64,000 nucleotides of DNA from Oscillospiraceae bacterium (GCA_025758045.1 CP107208.1:1550001-1614000), one strand, 5' to 3'; counted from the stretch's first letter, positions 1 through 10,262 are shown. The notes: a model not told the origin generated them from the sequence alone. Translations and numbers: made by a program.

Positions 1-1
1 C

Positions 2-3000
2 ACCACCCAGACCGGCGGTGTGGCGGGCTTGAATGCGGCATCTGGCACGATTGGCCAGGACCCGACGGACCCGGGCAGCATATCCATCACCGTGCAAAAC
101 GGCACGACCGTTTCCTCCACCACCCAGGGCGGCGGCGTAGCAGGCCGCAACGAGGGCCTGATCCAGAACGCCACGAACCGCGCAGGCTCTATCCAGGTGG
201 TAAACCAGTATGCGGGCGGCATTGCCGGCAGCAACAGCGGCCGCATCTACGGCTGCATGCACGCAGCCAGCGGCAACCGTGTGCTGTATACCGGCGGTGG
301 CTTTGCAGGCGGCATCGCCGGCTGCAACGAGGTCGGCGGCAAGCTGGAGAACGTTACCATGAACGGCAGCGTTACAGCAGCCAACGGCGAAGCCGGCGGC
401 GTGACCGCCCATAACTACGGCAACATCACAATGTCCCGGGTCTACGGCTCGGATATTCGCGGCACGTCGGACGCCATCGGCGGCATTACAGCCTGCAACG
501 AAGCCGGTGCAGTGATCAGCGATGCGAACCTGTTCAATATGGCAAATTTCGGCGGCGACGTGCGCCTGTACGGCCCGGCTACCCGGGTGGGCGGCCTGGT
601 CGGCTATAACGCAGGCTCCCTCAGCAAGGGCAATGTGCGTGCGGATTCCCTCAGCCTTGCCAACCTGACGGCCGGCGACAGCACTGTCACGGCGGGCGGC
701 GCACTGGGCGAAAACACCGGCACGGCTGAGAACGTGACCGTAAGCACCAACCTGCAGGACAGCATGGCAAAATATCTCAACCTGGGCGGCGTTGCTGGCA
801 GCAGCAGCGGCACCTTAAGTGCGTGCAGCTATACGGGCGCCATCGGTAAGGATAACGGCTTTACCACCGTGGGCAGCACCGTGGGCGGCATCGTGGGCAG
901 CAACGACGTGGTGTATAACACCGACGGCACGGCCGCCGCCACCGGCAAGGTGAAGGACTGCAAGGTCGGCTATATCGAGCTGAAAGTGCAGGGTGCCTCC
1001 AACGTGGGCGCCAGCCAGGACGCTGCCACCAAGATGAACAGCGCCGCCCATATCGGCGGTATCGTGGGCCGCAACCGCGGCGAGATCATCGGCAGCACCG
1101 TCGGCACCAAAGACAAAACGGGTAGTATCATCACCGCCCGCAGCGGCTTTGTGGGCGGCGTGGCCGGCTCCAACAGCGGCAGCATCTCCACCAGCGGCGG
1201 CCTGGACACACAGCCCCTTGTAAAACAGATCAACGCCTGGCTGGATGTGCCCTATAAAGACGAGACCACCACCGACGAAAACGGCAACGAAGTCACTGCC
1301 CAAGTGGTAGACACCGACAAACAGAACGCCAACCTGAACCAGATGGTCCGCGTACTGACCGGCAAGGCCAGCGGTGAGGCAGAGAAAAAACTGCAGACCG
1401 ACTTTAAGGCCATGCAGGGCTTTGATACCCTGACCTATGGCGATAAAAACTATAATACAGTTTATACCAACCGCAGCGTCAACCAGCTGCTGGTCTCGCT
1501 GCGGGGCAGCACCAGCCATGGCAACGGCCTGGCCGACGGTTACCTGGGCGGCATCACCGGCTTTAACGATGTCACCGGCCAGATCACCAACAGTGCCAGC
1601 GGCCAGTGGTTCGTCTACGCCGATAACATCAACCAGAGCTGGGGCGCCGTGGGCGGCGTCATCGGCCAGAACGAATCCAATGCGGATTCCACCAGCGGCC
1701 TGGTCAACTTTGCCGCCGTGCGCCGCTTTGTGCGCGGCACGCGGGGAACGGCGGATGACAATATCAACGCTAATAATGACCGCTATGCTACCACCAAAGG
1801 TGACAATGCAGCAGATAACTATGTAGGCGGCGTTATTGGTACGCAGGAAAACCGCACCGGCGACCGCTGGACGCTGGAAAAATGTGTCAATATTGGCACG
1901 GTGTTCAACAGCCGCTCCAACAACGCGGGTGGTGTGCTGGCCTACTGGCTCAGCTACGGCGGTACGCTGACCAACTGCTATAACTTTGGCGAGATCACCA
2001 CCAACGCCAACAACGGCGAAAGCTCCGGCACCGTTGGCGGCGTGGCAGGTTACTTCAATAATCCTGTTGCCGGTACGGCGGCCAACCTGTATCGCTGCAG
2101 CAACTATGGCAGCGTAAAAAAGATGACCAATGGTGCAAACGACGTAGGCGGCGTTTTTGGTAAGGTACAGCTGGCGAATGACCATAACAGCGATGCCATG
2201 ACCATCAACGTGATCGAGTGCGTCAACGGCTCCAATGTCGAACTACAGGCACAGTCGATGTCTGTCGGCATCTTCTGCTATATTGGTCCGTGGGCGGCTA
2301 TCCCCAACGTTGAGGTCAACATTGACCGCTGCCGTAACTATTGCACCGAAATATGGGGCCCCGTCCGTTCAGCTGGCATCTGGGGCAACCGCGGCAACGG
2401 CAGCACCTCTAACAAGAAAACGACCATCACCAATTGTTTTGCCTTGTATAAAAGCAAGAACAATACGGGCAGCATCTGGTACCCGATTGCCTATCGCCAT
2501 ACAGCCAATGAAAGACTGACCGGTTCCAACAACTACTACATGCAGCTGGATAAGAGCTTCGCTGGTTATTCCGGCATTGCTGGGCTGCAAGAGGGCCTGG
2601 GCCGCAACAAGGTTACGGGGGGATGGAGCCAGGGTACCAATGAAAGCGAAGAAGGCGGCGGTGCGACTACCGCCGTAAACGCGCATCGCCTGTATGCCGG
2701 TGTGGACAGCGGTGCCAACGCCGCCCAGGATGGCAACAACTTCTATCACTTCTTTGCAATGCTGCCAAAGATTTCAAGCGATGGCAGACCGGTCGTCTCG
2801 ATGCAGGCTGTAAAAAAGAGCAGCTCGTATATTACCACCTTGCCGGGCCAAAACTTCTCGGAAGCTTCGTCTGTGCGTTATATCTTTGCAGCGGATGCCA
2901 AGGATCTGACCCAGTATCCTGTGCCGGAGAAATGGAATGTCGGCTATGTCGGCAAGATCCTGCTCCTCTTCGACGACGTCGACGGTAACAACAAGACCAG

Positions 3001-6000
3001 CAAGGAAGATATTACCGATGAGGTGCTCCAACGCTACTACAGCAATATCCTGGACAACAGCACCCCGGATGCCCCCACAGGACTGAAGATCGAACGCAGT
3101 GATGCTACCGGTTCCGGCAACGAGAGTATTTACGGCCGTTATAACGTGACCTGGAATGCCCCCACCACCGGCAGCCCGGCCATCTACTACCATATCACCG
3201 TTTACGAGACCGATGAAAACGGCGACCGTATCGGCAATACCTCCCTGCTGGAGGCCGATGCCTACGACACCCGCTTTACCTTTGAAAGTAAGGCCGAGTG
3301 GAAGGGCCGCTATTTCAAGGTCAGCGTGGCCGGCGTCAACAGCAAGGGTACCGGCACGGCAGCTGCTTCGGGCCGGCAGCAGTTTGTCCGCGCCCTGCCC
3401 ACGCCGGAGCTGGAGGTCCGCCTGATGCCCACGCCGGAGGAGGGCGGCCATGTTCAGTTCAGCCAAAAGCTGGTGCTGACCAATGCCGATGAATACGATA
3501 AGTTGATGCAGAACAGCGGCCTGGCCGATTGGAGCGTCACAGTCAAGGTCGGCGGCGATAACGGCGACACCTACCAGTTCAGCAACGGGAATACCACGCC
3601 CAAACGCATTTCGGAGAGACTTGGCAGCAGCCAGCGTATGACGGCGGAAGCCACCAGCAGCGACCAGCGCTGGATGCGTTCCGGCCAGTATGACGAGACG
3701 GTGTATATGCCGGTCTCCTGGGTCGTGGTTCCCGGCGACAACACATGGGGCAACAGCAACTCCGGCCTGGCCGAGGGCAGACTTGCTGCCAAAAATGTCG
3801 AAATTACCGGCGCTACCATCGACGACCTGACCGTAATGGTTACGCTGAACTTTACCGCCAGCGTCAGCGGCACACAGCCAACCTACCGCGTCATGCTCAT
3901 GGGCCGCTACCTGGGCGATGAGGCCGTCACGCTGAACGGCGAGGAGGTCTATCTCAAAGGCCAGTACATCACGCTGGCTGCACGCCAGAACGTTGTGCCC
4001 AACAGCAGCACTACTTTTACCTTCAATAACCTGCCGGACGACACCCTGACCAACTATGATAACTGGACGGTCGTGGCTGTGCCGGTCACCAGCGGTTTGG
4101 GGGATGTGGTCACCCGTTGGGATGCTGCCGATGCCGAAGCTCTGGCCAAGCTGCAGGCTTCCTCTGCCGACCGCCCGGCGGCCTGGTATGGCGGCCTGGA
4201 AATCGTGCGGGAAAGCAACGGCTACAGCTTTGCCAACCTGACCCCGCTGTATTTTGTAAGCAAGAATCTGACAGACTACAGCAACTGGGCTGGCTATGCC
4301 GCGAACCAGGTCATTTTTGAACAAAACAACATCACCGTTGCCCAGGCCCCGAAGTTGATAGGCGTGCCTGCCGACGGCGACCTGTACCTGAATTACGACG
4401 CCGACAAGCTGGCCAACGACAACCAGCTGGCCTACACCTTTACCTGGACCCAACCCGGCGAGGCGGCTGCCAGCGGCGGCAACACCAAGTATAAGCTGAC
4501 GCTGTACGGTGTGACCGAAACCAGGGATGAAAACGGCAATGTAATTTCTACGGCGGAGGAGACCATCACCCTGCCGGATGATGCCAACAGCAAAGTCCAG
4601 TACAAGGATGGCACCTACAGCTACACCCTCCCTATCGATACCGACCTTGCGGGCGGCAGCAACAGCTGGCGCTTTAATAAAGTGCGCCTGCGCGTCACCC
4701 GCGATACCACCGGCACCACCCAGGGCATCGGCGCAGCCGACACCGCCGTCTATACCGTGCTGCGCCGCCTGCAGCAGGTGGGCGAGCCCGGCCAGGTGTT
4801 CCCCGTGGATACCAGCAATGCTGAACAGACCCGCTATCAGATCAGCTGGCCCGCCGTCTCGGATGAACGCGTGGACCACTATGAGCTGTGGGCACAGGTG
4901 CAGACCACCAACGCCGCCGGCACCACCCTGGGCGAAGCCTTTAAGCTGCACCCGGCGGATGGCGACAGCACCACGCTCATCAAAGACACCCAGACCATCG
5001 TGGACCTGGAAGCTTACCAGGGCGAAACGCTGGTGTTCTACGTGGTGGCCTGCCCGGCAGACGGCGACACCACCGTGCTGCGCAGCCCCAACGGCGAGGT
5101 CAGCGACCCGCAGACCATCATCCAACGCACCGAGGCCCCGGCCATCCGCAAGGTGGACTTTACCTGGACGGGCAAGGCCGTCAATGACGCCCTGCCGCTG
5201 ATGAACGCTTTCTGCAATGACCTGACCATCCGGATGACGGTGGACAAGGCCGACGCCGCCAGCTATTTCTTTACCGGCTATTTGTTTGATGATGAGGCCA
5301 ACTACATCGACGCCTGCGCCAAGGCCAAGATCTGGATGGACGACCCCACCAAGGAAAACCTGGACGCCCTGAATGCCGCCATGCGTGAGGATAAGGCAAC
5401 GCTGATGATCCCCGAAGCCTCCAAGACCGTGGGCAGCGAGACCCAGGTCAGCGGCGATGGCACCACCGTGTCCTACACGGTCACGCCCAACGCCAACGCT
5501 TTTACCATGCAGCCCGCCGACGCCAACCGCTACCTGCTGCCCGCCCTGCGCGCCATGGTGGCCAACAGCGAGTCGGCAGCTACCTCCTCCTCCTGGAGGT
5601 TCTATGTGCCGGACGATTATGCCGGGGCCGCAGGCGCTTTGCACCTGCCCAAGATCCAGCTGGACAAGCCGGAAAAAGACGGCGTTCTCAGCGTGACCTC
5701 GGTGGAATCTACGGTGGAGGGCAAGCTGTACGGCACCGAGGGCGAAGCCTGGAAACCTGACAGCGCAGAGATCACCATTCACCAGTACGCTGTGCAGTGG
5801 CCTGCCGTCAACGAGTACACCGATACCGACGGCACCACCCGCAACTTTGCCGAGAAGTACCGCTTCCACGTGACGCCTGCCGCGGATATGCCCGCTGACG
5901 ACCCGAACAAGGAAGGCTACGACATCCGCTTTACCGTGGCCCCGGCGGATGTGGTAACGGAAAATGACGATGGCACGCAAACCATAACGACCCACCGCGG

Positions 6001-6643
6001 CGATATTTTGAAGGTGGAAAAACTGCCGTCTGGCTTGAACGAAAACGACCCGGCCAACTGGCTGGACATCACCAAGGCCGCCCGCAACATTGCAAACGAG
6101 GGCACCGCGGATGAGTATGTCTGGTACGATTTGAGCATTGTGCAGGTGACCCGCACGGTGACGAATGATGACGGTACGACGTCCGAAGTGACGGAGCTGG
6201 TCAGCCAGCCCATCACTCTGACCGGCCACCACGCTATCGACAACGATAACCCCAGCTACCGCATCAAGACCGTGCCTGCCCTGCGCCAGGCCGAGATGAC
6301 CGATTATTCCCTGGGCTACCGCCTTACCCTGCCTGATATGACCCAGCGCGCCGACGGCGACAACGACGAAACCAGAGCACTGGAGAAGTACACCGAAAAG
6401 GTCACCATCTGGGCTGTGGGCAACGGCGAAAAGACCGTCGATTCCGACCGGCTGGATGTCTCCCTGCGCACAGAGGGCCAGGCCATGACCGAGGATGCCG
6501 CCCGCCCGGTGTTCGCCATGGCGGAAGCCGACCCCCGGCCCGCACAAAGCACGGGCCGGGCAGGGGAGACGGACCCCACGCCCCCGGCCAACGACCCCAG
6601 GGCAGAGGATACCCCCGTTACCCCCGAAACCGCCGTGATGTAA
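2..6643 (+). CDS. Giant GLUG-repeat surface protein, 5' end outside window
   Basis: The frame is open from the first bases of the window, so the gene starts upstream; the GTG at 20 is internal. About 2,213 codons are visible. The first ~800 residues hold some 17 repeats of the GG(V/I)xGxNxG type (for example GGVAGRNEG, GGIAGSNSG, GGLVGYNAG), which is the GLUG motif of secreted or surface proteins and suggests a beta-solenoid. A fibronectin-III-like segment begins near nucleotide 3060 (TPDAPTGLKIERS), followed by further beta-rich modules. The C-terminus is acidic and Pro-rich and ends in ETAVM, with no LPXTG motif and no membrane anchor. Three pilin-like genes follow directly, so I infer a pilus-linked or pilin-anchored adhesin. 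The ligand is unknown. Confidence 0.75.
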   Translation, partial: TTQTGGVAGLNAASGTIGQDPTDPGSISITVQNGTTVSSTTQGGGVAGRNEGLIQNATNRAGSIQVVNQYAGGIAGSNSGRIYGCMHAASGNRVLYTGGGFAGGIAGCNEVGGKLENVTMNGSVTAANGEAGGVTAHNYGNITMSRVYGSDIRGTSDAIGGITACNEAGAVISDANLFNMANFGGDVRLYGPATRVGGLVGYNAGSLSKGNVRADSLSLANLTAGDSTVTAGGALGENTGTAENVTVSTNLQDSMAKYLNLGGVAGSSSGTLSACSYTGAIGKDNGFTTVGSTVGGIVGSNDVVYNTDGTAAATGKVKDCKVGYIELKVQGASNVGASQDAATKMNSAAHIGGIVGRNRGEIIGSTVGTKDKTGSIITARSGFVGGVAGSNSGSISTSGGLDTQPLVKQINAWLDVPYKDETTTDENGNEVTAQVVDTDKQNANLNQMVRVLTGKASGEAEKKLQTDFKAMQGFDTLTYGDKNYNTVYTNRSVNQLLVSLRGSTSHGNGLADGYLGGITGFNDVTGQITNSASGQWFVYADNINQSWGAVGGVIGQNESNADSTSGLVNFAAVRRFVRGTRGTADDNINANNDRYATTKGDNAADNYVGGVIGTQENRTGDRWTLEKCVNIGTVFNSRSNNAGGVLAYWLSYGGTLTNCYNFGEITTNANNGESSGTVGGVAGYFNNPVAGTAANLYRCSNYGSVKKMTNGANDVGGVFGKVQLANDHNSDAMTINVIECVNGSNVELQAQSMSVGIFCYIGPWAAIPNVEVNIDRCRNYCTEIWGPVRSAGIWGNRGNGSTSNKKTTITNCFALYKSKNNTGSIWYPIAYRHTANERLTGSNNYYMQLDKSFAGYSGIAGLQEGLGRNKVTGGWSQGTNESEEGGGATTAVNAHRLYAGVDSGANAAQDGNNFYHFFAMLPKISSDGRPVVSMQAVKKSSSYITTLPGQNFSEASSVRYIFAADAKDLTQYPVPEKWNVGYVGKILLLFDDVDGNNKTSKEDITDEVLQRYYSNILDNSTPDAPTGLKIERSDATGSGNESIYGRYNVTWNAPTTGSPAIYYHITVYETDENGDRIGNTSLLEADAYDTRFTFESKAEWKGRYFKVSVAGVNSKGTGTAAASGRQQFVRALPTPELEVRLMPTPEEGGHVQFSQKLVLTNADEYDKLMQNSGLADWSVTVKVGGDNGDTYQFSNGNTTPKRISERLGSSQRMTAEATSSDQRWMRSGQYDETVYMPVSWVVVPGDNTWGNSNSGLAEGRLAAKNVEITGATIDDLTVMVTLNFTASVSGTQPTYRVMLMGRYLGDEAVTLNGEEVYLKGQYITLAARQNVVPNSSTTFTFNNLPDDTLTNYDNWTVVAVPVTSGLGDVVTRWDAADAEALAKLQASSADRPAAWYGGLEIVRESNGYSFANLTPLYFVSKNLTDYSNWAGYAANQVIFEQNNITVAQAPKLIGVPADGDLYLNYDADKLANDNQLAYTFTWTQPGEAAASGGNTKYKLTLYGVTETRDENGNVISTAEETITLPDDANSKVQYKDGTYSYTLPIDTDLAGGSNSWRFNKVRLRVTRDTTGTTQGIGAADTAVYTVLRRLQQVGEPGQVFPVDTSNAEQTRYQISWPAVSDERVDHYELWAQVQTTNAAGTTLGEAFKLHPADGDSTTLIKDTQTIVDLEAYQGETLVFYVVACPADGDTTVLRSPNGEVSDPQTIIQRTEAPAIRKVDFTWTGKAVNDALPLMNAFCNDLTIRMTVDKADAASYFFTGYLFDDEANYIDACAKAKIWMDDPTKENLDALNAAMREDKATLMIPEASKTVGSETQVSGDGTTVSYTVTPNANAFTMQPADANRYLLPALRAMVANSESAATSSSWRFYVPDDYAGAAGALHLPKIQLDKPEKDGVLSVTSVESTVEGKLYGTEGEAWKPDSAEITIHQYAVQWPAVNEYTDTDGTTRNFAEKYRFHVTPAADMPADDPNKEGYDIRFTVAPADVVTENDDGTQTITTHRGDILKVEKLPSGLNENDPANWLDITKAARNIANEGTADEYVWYDLSIVQVTRTVTNDDGTTSEVTELVSQPITLTGHHAIDNDNPSYRIKTVPALRQAEMTDYSLGYRLTLPDMTQRADGDNDETRALEKYTEKVTIWAVGNGEKTVDSDRLDVSLRTEGQAMTEDAARPVFAMAEADPRPAQSTGRAGETDPTPPANDPRAEDTPVTPETAVM

Positions 6644-6663
6644 AGCAGAAAGGAGGGCGCACC

Positions 6664-7479
6664 ATGCCCCCAAAACGCAACCGCCCGCTGCGGGACCAGC
6701 AGGGCCTTGCCATGATCTTAGTGCTGTGCCTGGGCGCGCTGTTTGTGGCGCTGGCTGCCGCCCTTGTGTATGCGGCCTCGCTGATGATGGCCAACGCCGA
6801 CCGCCAGCTGCCGGAGCAGGACGTCTACGAGCTGGCCGTCAGCTTCTCCGACGTGCTGGAGCAGGAACTGCTGCATTACACCGGCGCTAAAGAAAAAGAC
6901 GGCGCGATGACCGAGGAGAACGACCAGAGCATCGGCTACTTTATCAACCATATCTACGTTAAAAAAGGCTCTATCGATAACCCCTACGGCGACGACACCG
7001 ACCATACGTTTACCCTGCAGGCGCCCGAGGGCATCGACGAGATGACCGTCACCCTGAACAAGCACCCCAGCGACGATGTGGACGAAGGCGGCAACGTGAT
7101 CGATAACGAACCCATCACAGAGAACCTGAGCAACCTTCTCATCAAACTGAGAAATCAGAGCGAGAACGGGTCCACGATGAATGTGGATGATTATGTCATT
7201 CGTGTGACCGTCAAAGTGGTCAAGGGAGACCAGAGCTACAGCTACACCAGAAAGTACAAGCATACCGGCATTTACAGCTACTATTACACGCTGGATAATG
7301 AAAACACTCGTTACAGCTTCAGTGGTGCCGAGGGCGATACAGCTTTGAAATTGACCAACATGGCAACCGGTGAGGAACGTACCGTCACAAAAAATAATGC
7401 TTCTACACTATACCTGCGCTACAGCATGGATACGGATAGTGCGTGCATTTTTGCACGCATCAACGGCAATGATGAGTAA
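6664..7479 (+). CDS. PilX-like pilin-operon protein
   Basis: This 271-residue protein starts at ATG behind AAAGGAGGG, 20 bp after the giant gene. An N-terminal basic stretch and QQGLAMILV lead into one hydrophobic helix (about residues 15-42), then a soluble Asp/Asn/Thr-rich domain. The layout resembles PilX-type minor pilins, but the usual Glu at +5 of the processing site is absent (GLAMI), as in GspK/PilX proteins. Expected location is the membrane with the C-domain outside. The position between the GLUG protein and two pilin-like genes supports a minor-pilin role. Sequence family membership is not firm. Confidence 0.55.
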   Translation: MPPKRNRPLRDQQGLAMILVLCLGALFVALAAALVYAASLMMANADRQLPEQDVYELAVSFSDVLEQELLHYTGAKEKDGAMTEENDQSIGYFINHIYVKKGSIDNPYGDDTDHTFTLQAPEGIDEMTVTLNKHPSDDVDEGGNVIDNEPITENLSNLLIKLRNQSENGSTMNVDDYVIRVTVKVVKGDQSYSYTRKYKHTGIYSYYYTLDNENTRYSFSGAEGDTALKLTNMATGEERTVTKNNASTLYLRYSMDTDSACIFARINGNDE

Positions 7480-7491
7480 GGAAGTGGCACT

Positions 7492-7908
7492 ATGCAAAGA
7501 TTGAAAAACGCCCTCCGTGACCGCCGCGGCGAAACCATCGTGGAAGTGCTGGTGGCCTTCGTGCTGCTTATGCTGTTTCTGGTGCTGTTTACCGCGTCGC
7601 TGCGGTTTGCCCGGCGGGCCTCGGCCCAGGCGCAGACCACCCGCGATAACGCCTACCTGCTTACCGAAGCACTTTACCCGGTCAACGACGATGCGGCCGA
7701 GTGGAAAAACGAATCCGGCACCAAGACCATGATGAACTTCAGCCGCGGTGACCGCACGGTCTTTGCCGTCAAGGATGTGGAAATACAGACCATACAGGCT
7801 AAGATCAAAGACGATAACGATGAGGCTGCTGCCACGCATACCTTCACCCGTTACTACAAAAAAGTGGACGAAGATAAAGACGACACAAAAGAGGACACGA
7901 CCCCATGA
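7492..7908 (+). CDS. Prepilin-type protein (PilV/PulI-like)
   Basis: This is a 138-residue protein. The N-terminus reads basic leader, then RRG/ETIVEVLVAFVLLM: a prepilin peptidase site after Gly, Glu at +5 and a hydrophobic helix of ~20 residues. The C-terminal part is short, charged and ends in a run of Asp/Lys. The gene starts 12 bp after the PilX-like gene and overlaps the next one by ATGA, so the three should be co-translated. It is likely a minor pilin or pseudopilin. No prepilin peptidase or assembly ATPase lies in the window, so these must be supplied from elsewhere. Confidence 0.65.
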   Translation: MQRLKNALRDRRGETIVEVLVAFVLLMLFLVLFTASLRFARRASAQAQTTRDNAYLLTEALYPVNDDAAEWKNESGTKTMMNFSRGDRTVFAVKDVEIQTIQAKIKDDNDEAAATHTFTRYYKKVDEDKDDTKEDTTP

Positions 7909-8654
7909 CCACCCCGCTGAACAACAAAAAAGGTACTACCCTCGTGGAGCTGATGGTCTGCCTGGTGCTGCTGGCACTGTTTGGCACGGCGGCGGTCACG
8001 CTGGTCAAGCCCTGCGCCGAAGCCTACATCGAGGTGCAGCAGCTGACCCGCGCCCAGAACCTGGCCGATGCCCTCACCGAGACCATCCGGGGCGAGCTGG
8101 CCGATGCCGACGGCACGATCTCTATCGTAAACGCCGCAACAGAGAGCGACGCAGATTCGGCAGACGCGGATTCGGCAAATAATATTTTTATAGAAGATGC
8201 CCGCTTGACGGAAGGCACTGCTCTGCGCTTTACAGTGGAAAGCAGCTATACCGAGATACTTGATGCCGGTTATGTGCCCAAGCTGACCGCCACCACCCTG
8301 AACGCCGACAACACCACCAGCACCAAGGTCCTCTACGACCCCGCCGACGACACCTTTGCCGAGCTGAACCGCTACCTGCACATGCGTTTTTACAAGCAAA
8401 CGGAGGGCAAGGACGGAAAGAAAAAAGAGTACACGACCTACGCTTATACAACGGCCTATCCTAACAAAGATTATATGGGGCTTGTCGTTTCGGATCTTGC
8501 GTTCTATGCCCGCGGATGGAAAGAGGAGAAGGAAACCGGGAAGATCTGCCTGACCTCGCTGTCTATGCAACTGACCGTCGCTAAGCCCGATGGCACCCCC
8601 GTCTACACCCAGACCGCGGTCATTCCGCTGCCCGGCGCACCGGAGTTCCAATAA
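7905..8654 (+). CDS. Prepilin-type protein (PilW/PulJ-like)
   Basis: This is a 249-residue protein with a class III signal: NNKKG/TTLVELMVCLVLLALF, Gly before the cut site and Glu at +5. The helix leads into a beta-rich C-domain (ALRFTVESSYTEIL onward) of the size seen in PilW/PulJ-like minor pilins. The start codon overlaps the previous stop (ATGA). It closes the operon: a new promoter follows at 8683. With its two upstream partners it could form a tip complex that carries the GLUG protein; that assembly is inferred from order and motifs only. Confidence 0.65.
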   Translation: MTTPLNNKKGTTLVELMVCLVLLALFGTAAVTLVKPCAEAYIEVQQLTRAQNLADALTETIRGELADADGTISIVNAATESDADSADADSANNIFIEDARLTEGTALRFTVESSYTEILDAGYVPKLTATTLNADNTTSTKVLYDPADDTFAELNRYLHMRFYKQTEGKDGKKKEYTTYAYTTAYPNKDYMGLVVSDLAFYARGWKEEKETGKICLTSLSMQLTVAKPDGTPVYTQTAVIPLPGAPEFQ

Positions 8655-8682
8655 TTTGGCGAATAAATTGTTGTATGGGCAC

Positions 8683-8711
8683 TGGACAATCGGGTGAAAA
8701 AACAGTATACT
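8683..8711 (+). promoter_or_regulatory. Promoter of BTAD regulator
   Basis: TGGACA at 8683-8688 and TATACT at 8706-8711 are 17 bp apart, a good sigma-A match. It lies in the 118-bp gap after the pilin genes, so the regulator can be transcribed apart from them. Confidence 0.6.
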
Positions 8712-8772
8712 AATTAAAAATAACACCGCAAGGTGTGTCAATCGTGAAACAAACGCACAGGAGAGACCTACC

Positions 8773-9978
8773 ATGGCAGACATTGAGATCAGGATGCTCG
8801 GGAAATTTGAGATCCTTATGGACGGCAAGCCGGTCCTAGCCGCACTGAAACAGTCCCGCAAGGCTACGATGCTGATCCAGTACCTCGTCCTGCAAAAGGG
8901 CGAAAAGGTGACCCACAAAGACCTGACGGATACCCTGTGGAACGGCGAACGGTCCACCAACCCGGATATGGCTCTGCGCGCCATCATGCACCGCTTCCGC
9001 AACATGATCGAGGCCGAGGGCCTGAAGGAGCTGGAGACCTGCATCATCACCAGCCGCGGCTACTACCAGTGGAACCCCACCATGGAGTGCCGTGTGGACG
9101 TGTTTGAGATGGAAGCCCTGATGGAGGAAGCCCGCCGCCAGCTGAACCCTGCCGCCGCCGTAGCCCGCTACGAGCGTGTGCTGGAGCTGTATGCTGGCCG
9201 TCTGCTGCCGATGTCCTGCAACGAGCCTTGGGTCGAGACCCGCAGCCTGACCCTGCATGTGCAGTACCGTATCGCGCTGTTCCAGGTGCTGGAAGCCTGC
9301 AAGCGCAAGGGTGAGAATGAGCGCATCGTTAAGCTGTGCCGCCGCGCCATCGAGCTGGACCCCTACGAGGAGCGCCTGTATCTGGAGATGATCCAGGCTT
9401 TGGAGACCCTGGGCCGCCATGAGCAAGCGCTGGAGATGACCCGCCGCGGCAACGCGATGGGCTGTCTGCACCATGCCGTCGAGCCGGAGCGTGTGGGTGT
9501 GGTCTCCCGCCAGGCCCGCCAGGCTGACCGCAACCTGGAAAATGACATCTCCCGCCTGGCCGAGGAACTGTCCGCCGACGACACCCCCGGCGCTGCGTAT
9601 TGCAGCTTCGAGAATTTCCGCCAGATCTATCACCTGCAGCGCGGCGTGCAAAGCCGCTTCGGCGTGCCGGTCTACCTGGCGCTGCTCACCATGTCGCCCG
9701 CCCAGAACGCTGACCCCGCCGAGACCGGCTCCATGATGGAGCAGCTGGGCGAGCTGATCCACAAGAGCCTGCGCCAGTGCGACGCCATGGCCCGTTACAG
9801 CGAGAACCAGTATGTGCTGCTCATCAGCGGCAACAGCAGCGCCGAGAACGGCAGCACCCCGCTGGAGCGCATCAAGGCGGCTTTCTACCGCGTGCCCGCC
9901 CATGGCCGTTATCTGCTCAACTACCACATGTACGCCCCCGAGCTCCACGCCCTCTCCGCCGACGCCCGGAGAAGATAA
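8773..9978 (+). CDS. BTAD-domain transcriptional regulator
   Basis: This is a 401-residue protein. The N-terminal ~95 residues (IEIRMLGKFEILMDGKPV, then a winged-helix-like stretch) resemble the DNA-binding half of SARP/BTAD regulators. Residues ~100-240 match the bacterial transcriptional activation domain, a TPR-like helical region with the phrases VDVFEMEALMEEA and RAIELDPYEERLYLEMIQAL. The last ~130 residues (LALLTMSPAQ, then YSENQYVLLISG) look like a degenerate GGDEF/cyclase-like fold without the signature, which is an inference. RBS AGGAGAG precedes the ATG. A 177-bp repeat starts 4 bp after the stop. Its place behind the pilin operon makes it a candidate regulator of that operon. Confidence 0.7.
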   Translation: MADIEIRMLGKFEILMDGKPVLAALKQSRKATMLIQYLVLQKGEKVTHKDLTDTLWNGERSTNPDMALRAIMHRFRNMIEAEGLKELETCIITSRGYYQWNPTMECRVDVFEMEALMEEARRQLNPAAAVARYERVLELYAGRLLPMSCNEPWVETRSLTLHVQYRIALFQVLEACKRKGENERIVKLCRRAIELDPYEERLYLEMIQALETLGRHEQALEMTRRGNAMGCLHHAVEPERVGVVSRQARQADRNLENDISRLAEELSADDTPGAAYCSFENFRQIYHLQRGVQSRFGVPVYLALLTMSPAQNADPAETGSMMEQLGELIHKSLRQCDAMARYSENQYVLLISGNSSAENGSTPLERIKAAFYRVPAHGRYLLNYHMYAPELHALSADARRR

Positions 9979-9981
9979 TAT

Positions 9982-10158
9982 TAGGCAATACCGCACAATT
10001 CCCGCCTGACGGCTTAAGCACCGCTCCGGCGGCTGCGGCACGGCATCTGCGTTGCCAAAATGCTCGATAATACACAAAGTATTATCTGCGCTTTTGGCTT
10101 AGCAGCTGCCGCACCTCGCTCGCCGTATCGGCACTTAGAATTATGCGGTATTGCCTTA
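9982..10158 (+). repeat. ~177-bp palindromic repeat, copy A
   Basis: The ends are inverted (TAGGCAATACCGCACAATT at the left, the complement of TTAAGGCAATACCGCATAA at the right). Inside is a second hairpin of CCAAAA...GATAATAC-acaaa-GTATTATC...TTTTGG. It begins 4 bp after the BTAD regulator stop. The element has no protein-coding sense and is short enough to be a MITE-like element or a transcribed structured unit. Confidence 0.9.
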
Positions 10159-10199
10159 AAATTGCCGTTCTCTTCTATGTATCTTCCATTCATCCCGTA

Positions 10200-10262
10200 G
10201 GGACGCACATTGTGCGCCCGGCCCCCTCTGTGAGGAGGCTCCCGCGTAAGCGGGTGGGGGAG
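10200..10262. repeat. GC-rich short palindromic intergenic element
   Basis: The phrase GGCTCCCGCGTAAGCGGGT with flanking CCCCCT/GGGGGA belongs to a second family of imperfect palindromes also seen near 23.2, 44.6 and 56.9 kb in this window. No gene overlaps it. Confidence 0.5.

Noticed and set aside
2774..6673. A 1,299-codon open frame on the minus strand across the GLUG gene
   Set aside because: It mirrors the GC-rich codon pattern of the sense gene, has no RBS or recognisable domain and overlaps it entirely.
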